From Pestalotiopsis fici W106-1 (lineage: Eukaryota; Ascomycota; Sordariomycetes; Amphisphaeriales; Sporocadaceae): a stretch of DNA of 64,000 nt. Below the pieces are notes generated by a model that was given only the letters and a program-made list of their open reading frames with translations, did not search any database and was not told the DNA's origin. Made by a program: the position numbers and the translations under genes. The stretch spans positions 2,997,022 to 3,061,021 of the forward strand of contig NW_006917091.1 in NCBI RefSeq assembly GCF_000516985.1. The letters are read 5' to 3'. Shown here one piece after another: positions 11,612 to 23,339 of this stretch. Numbering within the stretch: position 1 is the stretch's first letter; every line of letters starts with the position of its first letter.

Positions 11612-13122
11612 TGTTGACTCGCGTACAATTGGACTATACCTAACGCACTGTCGACTATACTGCCCCACAGTTTATAGCACGGGTGCTCTATACTTTCCGC
11701 ATCCAATTGAACCTCGACACGCCAATGCCCAGACATGCGGCGCTCCATGGCCATCTTATAAACAAGTCCAATCTTTCCTTTCAACTTCAATTGAACTCCG
11801 CATGACATCAAATCCATACCCCCGGATCTTTCAAAGAGACCCACGATGCAATACTACATCATGTGGTGATATGATCTACACCATGCCCAAGCGGTTTGTG
11901 GAGCTAGAGCTAGGACAGGCGGGACTTGTTCATATAGGCTAAATGCGAAATTCTGCGACTCTAACAAATAGGGACAGGGTTGCGACATTCTCGCAACGGC
12001 GGACATTGAAGAATTTCCAGGGTTGGGCCCTGCAAGACAAAAGTATATCGGAGTGGGACGGAGAAATTATTCCACCTGGAAAATGCCCAGGAATTGGAGA
12101 AAATCGGAGAGTGAGAAAGCGAGGAAAATAAGACGGCCTATTCAATGACCCAAGATTGCGACTTTTGGATTCAACCATTTGGAGACGACCAATCTTCAAC
12201 AAGGATCCCCCGCACGGTCGGAAGTCGGACAAGGGCGGAAAACACTGCGGAATGGAACCGAGCGCAACATCGTCATCGAGGGGGATGAACGACCGACATT
12301 GATTTCCCCAAGCCTCTCCATTCAGACATCCCTGCATCAACCTCGTGGACAGCCCGTCAGACGGCTCGTAGAATACGAGCTGCAGCAAAGGACGCTAGCA
12401 CCATGACATGATTTTCTTTGAACTCAGGTGGTGTTGGCGGGAGGGCCGAGTCAGAGATCCTACAGTCGCCCTGGATTGTGGGGGCCATAGGGCTGCTCGT
12501 TGTCCTGGGTGTGCCGCATCAATACCGTCTTTGTTGGCTGCAGTGCCACAAAATACCCTGTGAGCTGTACTCACGGGGTGGCTTAGTGGGGGTGGCATTG
12601 GAGCGCTTGACTCTCTGGTGCAGATGGTTAGACGATAGAGAAACGAAGAAGAGGAAGAGAAAAGAAATGAAATGAAGAATGGACGGCGGAAGAGGTGGAG
12701 GATGAGTAGGGGAAAAACAAAAAGAGGGGAAGAATATCAGACATGGCCTGAATATTAGCCATCAAGCAACGGTAAGAGAAACAATTTGACATTATGAATA
12801 CCCTTTTTCGTGTGCGTATCTATAAGTCTAGCCAAACAGGTCGGGTGCTGTCCGTATACCAGCGTCTATAGGCAAAGAAGACATGTCTTTCTCGGTAAGC
12901 GCCATCCATACTTTTTTTTTCTTTTTTTGGGCGAGGGATGAGTACAGGTGCTTGGCCCAAGGTGTAACAATTATCATCGACGTTGAAAAAGGAGTTTGAA
13001 ATCAGGAAACAAGAAGAGATCGCCTATGCAAAACAAATGGTATCGTATCCCAAGAAAAAACTCCATCCTTTTGAAACTCAGATAACGCCGCCCAGTAGTA
13101 AATACACTACATGCAAGTCGTA
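11612..13122. other. Intergenic region with a pyrimidine-rich (minus strand) tract
   Basis: No conserved gene is recognised. At about 12640-12760 the minus strand is strongly CT-rich, which is typical of fungal promoters or 5' UTRs. It is followed at 12598 (minus) by an ATG and then, after eight codons, a good donor GTGAGTACAG with a possible acceptor CACTGCAG 44 bases on. The resulting open frame is only about 33 codons, so this may be a very small gene, a non-coding transcript or chance. A T-rich run lies at about 12908-12926. Confidence 0.4.
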
Positions 13123-13704
13123 TCACATACTCGACAAGATTTGGTCGTCCTCCAGCTGTGGGCCGGGAATATCGTGAAAGGCGGCGCCTGCTCCGTTGAC
13201 GTCGTGATCCGTGTCGGCAGCGGGGTCAAAGTCGGAGAGCATATCATACGAAGAGCTGGTGTATTCCGTGGCATGGCTTTTGGATCGTTTGGTAACCAGC
13301 ATCGAGTCTGTCAGTCCGGTTTGGCGATCAGAACGATCAAACATGTCGCCATCGCGGCACCAGCCTTCGAGATCACGGTGGTAGCCAGAGTCTTTGGTGT
13401 TGAGATTGTGAGCTTGGAGGGCAAGGTGCGTTAGGCCCTGCCTCTGGGTAGACTCATTGCCCAGAACCCAGGCCATGAAATCAATCTGGCTCTTCAGGTC
13501 TTGATTGACAACGGTATGGGCGGACAGGGTGCTGTCGGTGTCGAGAGAAGGAGGATATCTGGCGACGATGCTCTCATCTGCCAAAGTGAAGTCTTTGAGG
13601 GCATCTTCCATGCCGGTCACGGAAGGGGAAGGACTTGGTTGGGGAGTTGGGTTGCACTTTGGGTTGGAAACCGACTTCGAAACAGCACAGTTGGACGACG
13701 ACAT
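13123..13704 (-). CDS. Unrecognised hypothetical protein, 193 residues
   Basis: A single uninterrupted frame starting MSSSNCAVSKSVSNPKCN. I recognise no family. The N-terminal 30 residues are Ser/Pro-rich. The rest is polar and acidic, with no signal peptide, membrane segment or repeat, and reads like a mostly disordered or small cytosolic protein. The ATG is preceded by an A/C-rich leader after a CT-rich stretch on the minus strand, a plausible fungal promoter context. Codon composition resembles the neighbouring genes, and no other frame across this interval is as long, which favours a real gene. No function is proposed. Confidence 0.5.
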   Translation of the reverse strand: MSSSNCAVSKSVSNPKCNPTPQPSPSPSVTGMEDALKDFTLADESIVARYPPSLDTDSTLSAHTVVNQDLKSQIDFMAWVLGNESTQRQGLTHLALQAHNLNTKDSGYHRDLEGWCRDGDMFDRSDRQTGLTDSMLVTKRSKSHATEYTSSSYDMLSDFDPAADTDHDVNGAGAAFHDIPGPQLEDDQILSSM

Positions 13705-16700
13705 GATTACTGTCTTGTTTCTACTGAGAAGAAATTCTCAAGTGACTGGCTATGGTGACGATCAAGTCGAGGGATCGAGCGGCGTTGAAGGCGGGTTGTG
13801 CTTGGGGGTTGGAGGGGACGTGGGCTTATAAGAAGATAGTCCACCGTGATGAATCGAATAGTGGCTCTGGAGGGGGTCGAGAGACGAATTCTTGATTGTC
13901 CTGGAGTAGCGCAAAGTCGGTATTACGCAATGTTGTACACGTCAGGAATCGGAAATATGTGAGGCTGCATACGCTGGTGTGAGGATAGATCGTCCAGAGT
14001 TGACGACTTGAGGTGCATTGACGCCCGCTGAAGCTGGGTGGTATGTCCACAGAAACGAAGGACAAGAAGAAATAACAGACTGAAAAGATGCAAACTTGCA
14101 AGAGGGTATGGGTGCTTGTTTTAAGTGTCTGGGGAACCTCGTGGGCGTATACATACATACCAGCAGGACCGCGGCATCTGCACGGCGTAATGGCGCTTGC
14201 TCTCTTTGGGGCTGGTTGCTGCTGGATGGGGCGGGAGAGCAAGAGAGTGGGAGTGATGTACAGCTTACCAAGATTCATCCAGCGCTACAGACTCAGCAAA
14301 AGACCAACTTTTCTGAGCATTGCGCATGAATTGACCATTTGAAACGTTACGTGACTGCTGCACTACTTTGAATCTCCCAATTTTGTTCGTCTCTTGTATT
14401 TGAACTGTAGTACAAGGTTTGGTAGGGACTGTCAATGGTGGTCGTGACGAAGTATGGATTCCGCGATTTTTTGTGGTGTTCAGCAGGGGTTCCCCACTCT
14501 TGGGCCCTTCCTCCGACCCCTAGGGGCGAGATAATGCACATACCTACCTACCTAAGGTTAGGCCTATCTGCTCTGTACATTAGTGACCTACACAGTAGGT
14601 AAATGTAACACGGTAGTATTGGGTCGTGGTGTATGCGCAGCAACATTGACTTTTTTCTTTTCCGATCTCAGTATAGTCGAGTCAGTCAGATATGTTCACC
14701 AAGTGGTTTCCATGAGCTGATCTATGCATTAGGCTTGTTAAGTACAACCAGTACTCACGCGGTCGGTGCCAAGATCGGTATTCGCAACCTTGCAACGAGG
14801 TAGGGAGCGGAACGCGTTGGCAGTTGCAAAGCAACGTCCACGCAATCTTGAATGGAGCGTCCTTGCGCGAATTTCCTTGTGATATGAGAAGAATTCCCAC
14901 GGTTCAACTGTCGACTCTGTGCCAGTCAAGGCGTCAGACAGCACGAGCGCGGTGAAGGATAGGGAATGATCACACCGGGCATGGCCGGAAGTCGTCCCTA
15001 GTGGTCGTCCCAGCGTGGATGTGAGTGGCAGCAGACTTCGCTTCCTCTGCGACTTAGTCTGTTGCTGGAATGGTAGACTGGGCATGTGTGTGTATGTACG
15101 TCTCGTGTAAACCTTGAACCACGGCTGGGGGTGTTTTAAACATGATATAGCTTTTATCATCTTCCGTCCGAGGATTGTCGACTTACTTATGTGTAGATGC
15201 TCATAGCTCAGGCAGTGTGGAAGACCGGAGAGGTCCACTAGTAAGTGACTGTCATCAAGTGCGACCTTGGGTCAGGTACACCATTGAGGATCCAGAGACC
15301 CCACCCCCCATTTCTTCCTGGGCCGTTGGAGGTGTGCAGGGACAGGACCGTTGAAAGAGTGTGTACAGAGTAGTCCTATAAATTTACCTAATACACCAGC
15401 TCGAGCCATTGAAATAATCGCATGGAGTGGCTTTCTGGCTTTGATTAGCATGTTCATAGACCCTGCGCAAATCCTGTGCTAGGTGCTCGTGTGCATTGCA
15501 GAAAGAATCGTTTGATGCTGCAGGATTGCGAACTCTGGGCGTACCGATGAGACACGATGCCAGGAACTAGTTGAATGCTGTGAAGGTAGCGGAAGTGTGT
15601 ACCCGCGCATGCACAGAAGGACACTCTTGCATCCAACCTATTGCGACAAGCAGCTTGATTCAGCCACAATGAATCAATCTTGGTGTCTGCTGCTGCGCCT
15701 CCCTCACAAACCACAACGGCACTCTGCATCCCCCCCCCTGAGCACGAGAAAAATAAGCTTCATCCGATGAGAATGTGAGCCGAACAATCATCTCAATAGC
15801 GCCATCGCCGACCCTGCTTTCATCTTGGTCAATGAAGATGCAAAGAGGTGTGCACTAGTTGACCGGTGAGGAGAAGTTATGGGCACGTTGTGATCTGCCC
15901 TTCTCCTACGCCCAATATCCATTGCCCGCCCGGCCGCCCGAATTGGCGAGACAATGCTTTTTTGTCTTGTCTTGAAATCGGCAAAGACGAGGTGAGATTG
16001 GGCCACACCCACCCCACCCACTGCCTTGCAGCCAGGTGGTGCTATGCCAAACTGGGGACCGATAGAGCATCTGCAAGACGAGCACGCAGACCGGGGGAGC
16101 TTGCTCAGTGAACTCGCCTACCGTGCAGGTCCCAAGAAAACTGTGATTCCTTGCGTCAAGAGTGGTCATTTCAGATGAGCCAGACGTGATTCGTCTCCAC
16201 TGATACTGCGCAAGTATGCCGTGATGATGCGTAAGCTGTGCAGATGATAGCTTTCGTGATGTGCCCACCGAAGCAGGTCGGGTTGGCAGACGCCGAGGCC
16301 CCCTGCTCGTCAAGTCGAGATCAAAGCATTGTCCTAGCCAAAGACCCTTTATCGAGAAGATTCGGGACCGACTTGAGCTGGCAATCGAAGCATGGAAAAC
16401 AGGCGAGAGATTCCGGCAGCCAAGAGATGAACCCATGGTAGGACTTTGGAAGCTCCAAATTTTGAACTTTGCCGAAGGAAGAGAAGCTTAGGACTTGTCT
16501 GATGATTCCCCAGTGGTGCCTTCCCTGTACGTACCTCCCTATAGGGCTAGGGTAGTGGGTCGTGATGACGATTATTAGCGGGTGACGGAGTTCGGAATCA
16601 GGGACCAATTCACTGGGCGGTTCGCTATCCTGGCTGCAGTACATTAGTGTAGAACCTTTCTAGAACATTTGCTCCATGTCCTACAATGGAGACAGGGCAG

Positions 16701-17200
16701 GTAGGTACATGTTGACCCGTGAAAGGCATGTACTGTTTGACTTCTTACATTTCGATTCTGTGACTGGACAAATGCCACGCGTACAATGTCGTACACGATT
16801 GCATGTAACTATTGCCCGCCAAGAGACACCTCGCGGCCTGGTCATATCATACTTGGCCATTCAGCATTTCTTCATGTAGTCGTATTGGACAAGAGGTACA
16901 ATTGGTGGACAGACCGCCGACTAGTGCTAATTGAAATTGAATGTCGTACTCCATACTATACTAGGTAGATACTCTATACTGCAGTGTACTCCCACTGGTC
17001 AAACTCAGAATTGACAGTTCTGCTGATCTTCGGCCACGGCTATGGCAGATTTAGTATCTTTCTAGTGTCGCTGGGACTATAATTGAAAGATGCAGATCTC
17101 GCATTCCTCTTGATCGCGACCCGAGCCTTAGGTCATGTCGACGGCTATTTATGTGCCGGGAGCGATTTTTGTGGTAGGGATTGGGCTGAAGGGATATCCT
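13705..17200. other. Gene-poor region without supported genes
   Basis: Open frames here are short, overlap on both strands and match no family I recognise. Short palindromic TACCTAGGTA-like words and TACCTACCTACC runs (for example near 14541-14560) are scattered, as in many ascomycete intergenic regions. I see no RNA gene or mobile-element structure. Confidence 0.5.
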
Positions 17201-17258
17201 TCGGAGCGACTTATTGATTCTGATCTTGGTCGCCGCATTGGTGCCCCTGAAGTATTTG

Positions 17259-18661
17259 TTATGTCGGCGGGGGTCGGCGCTTTCCAAGGAGCACCCTCTC
17301 CCGGTGTTGCTCCAGGCTCGAGGCAAGCTCCAACGCACACTGGCAGAGGGCGGCCTGGTGTTCCTCGGGATATTTGTTCCACACGTGTTTGGTGGTATTT
17401 TCGAGGAACGACAGAGAGTAGTGGCGTACAACGGGGGACTGGCCCTTGTCGGAGGCAAGCGTGTAGCCATGCGAGGGAGCTTCGTCGAGGTTGGCCGTTA
17501 ACGGTGCCAGGTTGGCGAGGTGATCTGGCCTCAAAGTAGATGGTATCATTGCGACGCTTGAAACGGAGAAACACCGTTGGCCGTCATTGCATCCAGAGCC
17601 TTGATAATGACCTCGAAACCAGAGGAACGGACTTCAAAGGCCGTGTCTGGCTGGCTAGGCTGGAATGGTTTTGTTGTCTCGAAAGGCATGGAGACCTAAT
17701 AGTTGATGGAGAATCTCCTGTTGCGTCCATTCACGATCATTGAATAGCTTGTCCAGGAACCGACTGACAAAGTCGTGCAACGGTCGTTCCACATTGACTC
17801 CCTTGAGGAGCTCACTGGCCATGCTAGCCATGGACCTTCATCCTCAATCCTGCACAGCAGTTGTGAGGTCGAGGATGATACCTGTTGCGATGTCCTACTT
17901 TTAACCCAGTCAAGGGCTTCTTTGTGAAGCTCGACAATGGTTTGATGGCCATTATTTCGTTCTGTAGTAATTTGTCGAGGGTCTGCCACAGTATTGAGTC
18001 TGTCAGGATGTTGCGAGGCCACGTCAGGTGCCGTTGGTCATCTGTACGACACATGACTGCGTACTGGATGCAAATAATCATTATGGAAAGCTGAGACTCC
18101 CAGAATGGATGTATGAGAAGCATCTCGAGGGCGATGCGAAAGTTCTTGCTCCAGTATGAATGGAGCACATCCTTCCCCTCTCCATTCTTGACTTTTGTGC
18201 GGACGCGCACATTCTCAAACTCCAGCAAATTCACTTCGCTGATTATTGTCTCGGGGTAGATGCCCGGCCACAAGTGTTGTGTCAGCTTCCATAGTCTTAG
18301 TATGACAGAGTTTTTGCCATGATTGAGCATGTGTGTCCCGAGAGGATCTGCTTTCCACTCGGATTGGAGCTGTGGTTCGTCCTCGGCAGTGTATTCTTCG
18401 CTGTACATGGTGGGTGTACCTGGAATTGTTCTTTGTAGGTCGTCTTCTGTGACCATGGGGAAATGTGCAACATAGTCCTTAACCCTCTTTTGGTTTTCGT
18501 CGCACCACTTGACACAGAGCTTTTCTGACCATCAACCAAATTTCTTGCTCGCAATGACCTTTGACTTGCTGCCAGTGGTGATACATGATTGATTGCCGAG
18601 ACTCGGAATGCATCGATGATGGCGGCGTAGCCACAGCAGGGTGAAATGGCGGATTAGCCAT
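17259..18661 (-). pseudogene. Broken or unrecognised gene-like region
   Basis: Reading leftward, protein-like sequence continues for about 1.4 kb but switches frame. A long segment (18456-17824) contains LWPGIYPETIISEVNLLEFE and EGKDVLHSYWSKNFRIALEM. Its frame extends upstream to SEKLCVKWCDENQKRVKDY and is stopped there by a TGA. Downstream, a 58-base GTATCA...GCTAG intron at about 17882-17825 would join it to MASELLKGVNVERPLHDF. After that the protein-like signal moves to a second frame (FETTKPFQPSQPDTAFEV) and then a third (PSTLRPDHLANLAPLTANLD). No introns that I can find reconcile the last two switches. I do not recognise the family. It could be a decayed gene, possibly from a mobile element, or a real multi-exon orphan whose splice sites I misread. 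Confidence 0.35.
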
Positions 18662-18810
18662 AATAATAGTGATGATGCAAATTGAGAGTTTACAGAATTT
18701 TTGAAGTAGGGAAAAATAATGATAATGGTGAGGTGGAGGGAGGCCTGGCTTTGAAAAGGATCACCTAGACGACGAAAAGGCCCTACTACAGCTTGCGACA
18801 AGAGTCTCAC

Positions 18811-19400
18811 AAGGTAAAAAGTTTTTTTTTTTTAACATATATCAATGGCTAAACAGGCGTTGGTAAGAATAAGGAAATTTAAACTTAATAATTATAGCAC
18901 TAGGCTTTACGATATCTTTATAAAATAAAAAATAAAAAGAGAAAAAGAGAAAAAGAGAAAAAGGTAACCTTTGAATTTTATAATTTTCGGGTTTCTTATA
19001 AAAATCAAATGATTTAATTTAAAAGATTTCAACGATTTAATTTAAGAGTTAAGTGGGTGCAAAGATCTAACTTAAAAGATTCAATTTAAGAGACTGAACT
19101 TAGGACATTTGACTTAGGAGGTGTGACTTAATACTTGGGTGGGGGTATTTGACTTAAGAGACTTGAGAGACTTGACTTGACTTAAAGATTTGACTTATAC
19201 TTGGGTGGGGGTATTTGACTTAGAAGACTTAATTTTGGAAATTTGACTTGAGAGACTTGACTTGAGAGACTTGACTTGAAAGACTTGATTTCAGACTTGG
19301 GTGGGGGCAGAGATTTGACTTAGAGAGTTAACTAAAGGCCGGGTGGAGGACTTGACTTAATGGCCTTGAGACTTAGCTTAAGAGATTATAAGCTGGAAGG
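18811..19400. repeat. AT-rich tract with degenerate GACTTGA-type tandem repeats
   Basis: About 18820-19030 is very AT-rich with A-rich GAGAAAAA runs. From about 19030 to 19400 short words such as GACTTGA, AGAGACTTGA and TTGACTTA recur in imperfect tandem. A longer word, CTTGGGTGGGGGTATTTGAC, occurs at about 19133 and again at about 19200, with a further partial copy near 19290. The pattern looks like a decayed satellite, perhaps affected by RIP-like C-to-T mutation. No coding capacity is seen. Confidence 0.7.
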
Positions 19401-20403
19401 GCCACGAGCTCGCCACATGATTGGCCAGCTATAGCCTCGCCAGGCTTGACGTATTATGCTTCTTAAGGCCAAGATGCTTCTGAATGATTGTGCGTCAGAA
19501 CTAAACCGGAAACTTCTGCGCCTGGTTTGTGCTTATGCTCCAATGATTCCGCATATTCGTAGGCCAGTTCTTAGAGGGGCAGCAACGTGTCGGAGTTTTG
19601 TGGTAGGTTGTTTACCGGAAATGAAAATAGACGTCGACGTGGATATTATCTGGTAACATCTCGACGACGCCCATCATGTCTCAAAGATGCTCACGAGCCA
19701 TTTCGCTAGTACAATGACTCTTAGTATTGAGCGGAAACGGTAGGCGAGGTTCTCTGAGAGATGGTAGAGAATCTCTCGACCACCCACAGCTTGGACACCT
19801 GCATCTCGCTCTAAGTGAAGAAATTATGGCGACCAAGGTCGGTTAAGGTCACGCTGACTTTCCAGTTGGACCTAGGGGATGCTGCCAGGTCTTCTATCAG
19901 ACCTATGGCCAGGCAGTTTCGATGGCATCTTGCTGATATTCTTGTGATTGAAGATGTCCTTGACCGGAAATGGTGGCCGAGATTTTGTGGTACTGAAGAT
20001 ATGGGAGGCTGGAAGAAGGGAAGAGGGGGGATGAATTTAAACAGACTCTATTTGTCACTTTGAGTCAATCAGTTGACCCGGTTTGTCTGATTCGTTTGCG
20101 CATGACTGTTTCTTGGAGAGTTTGACGATGATTCAATCCTCTTGCGATTGCTAACGACGAAAGTTTGTAGTTGTGGTGTTGATCTAGTAAAGGTATGCAA
20201 AGATTAAAGGTAAAAATATCACAGCCATGAGAACGTTGGCACGAAGATGCAATTGTCATGAAATCTGCATGGAGACCGTCATCTTTATTCATCCTCCACT
20301 TTAGTCTTCCTCGAAATAACAACGGCGTCCCCAAAATACCTTAACCTTATTCAAGCCTCTTCCAAGTGAGTACAGACGCAGAGATCATTGCTGATGTGGC
20401 TGA
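19401..20403. other. Intergenic region, nothing supported
   Basis: Short open frames exist on both strands but none is family-like. The left end grades out of the AT-rich repeat tract. Confidence 0.45.
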
Positions 20404-20993
20404 CTACATGACGAATGGTGGCGGCGGCGGCGGTAACCCGCTCCTATGGGCGGAAATGTCTTGTATCATGAGGTCAACGTTGTGACTTGTCTTTGTCATT
20501 TGCGAGGCCCTTCGATGCAGCTGCAAGATCCGCCAGAGCTCTTGAGCTCCTCCTGCCTCGGCATTTTCAGAGGCGGTGGCAACCTTGTACGGATAGTCCC
20601 CCAGCGTCGTCATGGTCACAACGATGGGACCGCCGTCGCTTACTTTCTCTCTCCACTGCTTCATGAGACCGTTTATCTTGTCTTGATCTTTACTGACGGC
20701 AAATAAGTCGTTCTCTGTCTCGAGAACAAAGTCACAACGGCCGTAGTTGCTCTCAACGTTGGATGTGATGGCTCCTTGTATCACTGCAAAGGCTTGGCGG
20801 AAGCCGGGGTACTGCGAGTCACCATGGATGGCGATCCAGGTGGAAAGATTGGGGTTGATACGCAACGGGTCCTTCTCGAGCTTGGTATCGAGGGAGAGGA
20901 GTACAGTTCCAGTAGCTATTGATTATCAGCCAGACTCTGCTTATAGCATAGTGCAAGTAACTTACTCATTGATCCCATAATCACACAAGCCAT
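20404..20993 (-). CDS. Unrecognised hypothetical protein, about 179 residues
   Basis: Two exons (20993-20966 and 20915-20404) joined through a GTAAGT...AATAG intron give a protein beginning MACVIMGSMTTGTVLLSLDT. I recognise no family. The first 18 residues are mostly hydrophobic and might act as a signal sequence or anchor, but they are short. The middle has a globular look (LSTWIAIHGDSQYPGFRQAF, then VVTMTTLGDYPYKV). The C-terminus ends in six prolines (GLPPPPPPF). The frame of the larger exon also continues upstream of the chosen ATG in a hydrophobic stretch (VINAILLIMAC), so the true start could be an additional exon. It is divergent from the zinc-knuckle gene. Function is unknown. Confidence 0.45.
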
Positions 20994-21359
20994 GATTAGC
21001 AGGATGGCGTTGATGACGGTTGCAGTGTTGGCAGTGTTGCGCAGTCACCCTTGCAAAGAATCGATGGGAGTTGAAGAGGAAGTAAGGAAGGGGTGCAAGA
21101 TGATTTTGGCAGGGGACAAATTCACCTAGGCAGCTTCAAATTGCTAGTCTGAGGCAAGGGCCTGAGACGTTTGATTCTTTCAGTTCTTTGGCCGTTTGTA
21201 CTTGGCTGTCCCCCAAGAGTGAGTTTTTATTAGTGCCATTTTGTTTCAGCTTCAAAATCCCCCATCTCAAAAATTCTTGACCTCTTTCCTCCTTCCCTAT
21301 CCACAAACTTCAGGAACAACAAAATAACCCAACTTCGCGAACTCACGAAGACAACCGCC
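20994..21359. promoter_or_regulatory. Divergent promoter region of the zinc-knuckle gene
   Basis: The last 130 bases before the ATG at 21360 are rich in C and T and then in A and C, as is usual in fungal 5' leaders. No specific operator is recognised. Confidence 0.4.
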
Positions 21360-22502
21360 ATGGCGTCTCCAAGTACCTACTACCCTCCGGGGTTATCATT
21401 CACTAATCGTGCTGGCCAGGAGATACACTTGTTGTGTTGGGAAAATTTCAGTCCCGTCACTATGTTTGTCTCTTTCCCAACCGCTGAAGAGAGTCGGCAA
21501 ATTCATTCACAGGAAGAGCCTCATATTCCCGAGAGCTCGCTTCCAAGTGTTCCTGCACATCCCTTTGTGGACCAGCCTTGCAACGGTCAAACGTTACCGC
21601 AAACGCAAGGCTCAGGATGTACGACACAACCATCAAGGAACAATGAATCGAGCCCAAACCAGGCCGATCCCGTGGATAATGCTATAGCAATCCATGGCGC
21701 ACCAGATGCCACTCTTCCTGACTCCCAACGGTATCCTGGCTTCAAAGAAGCCACCCTCGAAACGCACTGGATTGATGGCTCAAGAGGCCTTGTCAATAAG
21801 CGCACCGGCCAAGCACACATGCAAACCGTGCTGAGAACGGCCAACCAATTCGTTATCATGAGTTTTCCACTTTCGAAAGCAACAGAACTAACTGATCAAT
21901 TTATCACAGAGCGTGCAACGAGCTCCTATACAGGAGTCGTCTTCACCCTTCTTCAATTACATCCTTGGGATACACAAGGCAACATCATGAGAGTTCCGCG
22001 CAGAATCCCCAGCAACTGCGCTCCCGACGTTTCGAAAGATGACGTCTCGTGCGCCCTATGCGGAGACAAATCTCACCGTCTCGAGGATTGCGTTGGTCCG
22101 CCAAACAGATTTAAAGGCGCTATACTTGGTTGCCCGGCATGCAACACCCTTATGCATTCGTTTGATGATTGTCCCCAGGTCAAAGGCACCACAGGAAAAG
22201 CGCCCATGTCATTGGAGAGAAAATTTGAACTCATAGTAGTCAAACGGCAAGACAAGCCCATGTTCCTCTGCGATCCGGGCTTCACGCCTGAGGATTATGC
22301 CAACCTCTTGCCCAGGTACCCTATAAGAGCAATGCCTTGGTCCCCGAGTTTCACAAGAGATCAATTTGACAAGGGCGGGCCGTGGCTGCAGTACAATTAC
22401 CAAACTGCCACTCCAGAACTGCCCAGAGACCCATGGGGTGAGCGTACTTTACAAGCTCTTCGCTCGGGTCGTGTGCCAGAAATTTGGCCGGGATACGCTT
22501 AA
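21360..22502 (+). CDS. Double CCHC zinc-knuckle protein of unknown function
   Basis: Single exon of 380 residues. Two canonical zinc knuckles (CX2CX4HX4C) stand close together: C231-C234-H239-C244 and C258-C261-H266-C271. This module binds single-stranded RNA or DNA in retroviral Gag and in cellular RNA-binding proteins. Residues 40-125 are low-complexity and polar. Residues 125-210 form a conserved-looking globular part (PGFKEATLETHWIDGSRG). No reverse transcriptase, protease or integrase follows, so this is not an intact retroelement, although an origin from a Gag-like protein cannot be excluded. The segment encoding its last residues and its 3' flank reappears as a degenerate copy at 24712-24968. 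The gene sits at the edge of a repeat-rich area. Role unknown. Confidence 0.7.
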   Translation: MASPSTYYPPGLSFTNRAGQEIHLLCWENFSPVTMFVSFPTAEESRQIHSQEEPHIPESSLPSVPAHPFVDQPCNGQTLPQTQGSGCTTQPSRNNESSPNQADPVDNAIAIHGAPDATLPDSQRYPGFKEATLETHWIDGSRGLVNKRTGQAHMQTVLRTANQFVIMSFPLSKATELTDQFITERATSSYTGVVFTLLQLHPWDTQGNIMRVPRRIPSNCAPDVSKDDVSCALCGDKSHRLEDCVGPPNRFKGAILGCPACNTLMHSFDDCPQVKGTTGKAPMSLERKFELIVVKRQDKPMFLCDPGFTPEDYANLLPRYPIRAMPWSPSFTRDQFDKGGPWLQYNYQTATPELPRDPWGERTLQALRSGRVPEIWPGYA

Positions 22503-23045
22503 AACTAATCAGAAATACATTGTTATCTTCAGTGCGTCTACATAGACGCATCTAGCAGAGCAATTGCACTCCAGCGCTGCATCCTCGACAGAAAGGAATT
22601 ATGCAACTGCCTTTCTCTCTCCTTTACTCAAAGGATTCGAGCATATTCTCAGGACCTGACCTACACCACAGTTGAAGTCGATGGTACAACGAAGCCATCA
22701 AATGCTTGCAGACAGAGATTATCTTTCCAAAAGAAAACAGAAAGAATGAAAGGGGAAAAAGCCCTCTAGCTGGCGTTGCCTTGACACCATTGAGTGTGTG
22801 TGGCTATTTCTACGCCACTACCTTCGGATAGAATCTAATAACAACCAGTTTCTGCTTCAACACTTGATTTGTTCCGTAGAAATATCATGCAACACGTGCT
22901 AGGGAGATGTCCATCTAGGTACATGTATCGATTGTTCATCTGGTCCATGTCTACGAGGTACACCACAAGACACTCTTCACTATCAACATGACGCGTCAGC
23001 TCTTGTTTTTAATACTATCAATTCAATATTTACGCGCCATCAAAG
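22395..23045 (+). repeat. Dispersed duplication, copy A
   Basis: This copy includes the 3' end of the zinc-knuckle gene (ATTACCAAACTGCCACTCCA at about 22396) and its downstream flank. Shared blocks with copy B, in the same order, are that word, then TTTCTGCTTCAACACTTGAT, then TAGAAATATCATGCA, then CATCTGGTCCATGT and ATACTATCAATTCAATATTT followed by ACGCGCCAT. The spacing differs because copy B lacks about 400 bases. Confidence 0.7.
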
Positions 23046-23339
23046 CTGCTACAAGATCTCCTCTTGAGTTGCGACAACAAAGCACATCAAGATGGAGTCG
23101 ACATTAGGTATCATCTCGAGGCACAACGGCCGCGTAGATTCGAGCGGTGATCCATATCGCGCCGATCTCTCAAGGAACCAGACATTGTGAGCAACGAAAA
23201 AGTAGGGTTGTCAAAGCCTTACAGACCGTACATTCCGAAGCGTATCCTTGCCCATCTACACCCAACAACTTCCTCTTGCTAACCAGACCGTGGACTAGGA
23301 TGACTGGCATCTACACGCAAAAACTTCATATTGCCTACC

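Noticed and set aside
14738..15238. 166-codon minus-strand frame
   Set aside because: No recognisable domain; the region is filled with overlapping chance frames on both strands.
13705..17200. Palindromic TACCTAGGTA-like words as binding sites
   Set aside because: Such words are scattered and common in ascomycete intergenic DNA; no gene context supports a specific role.
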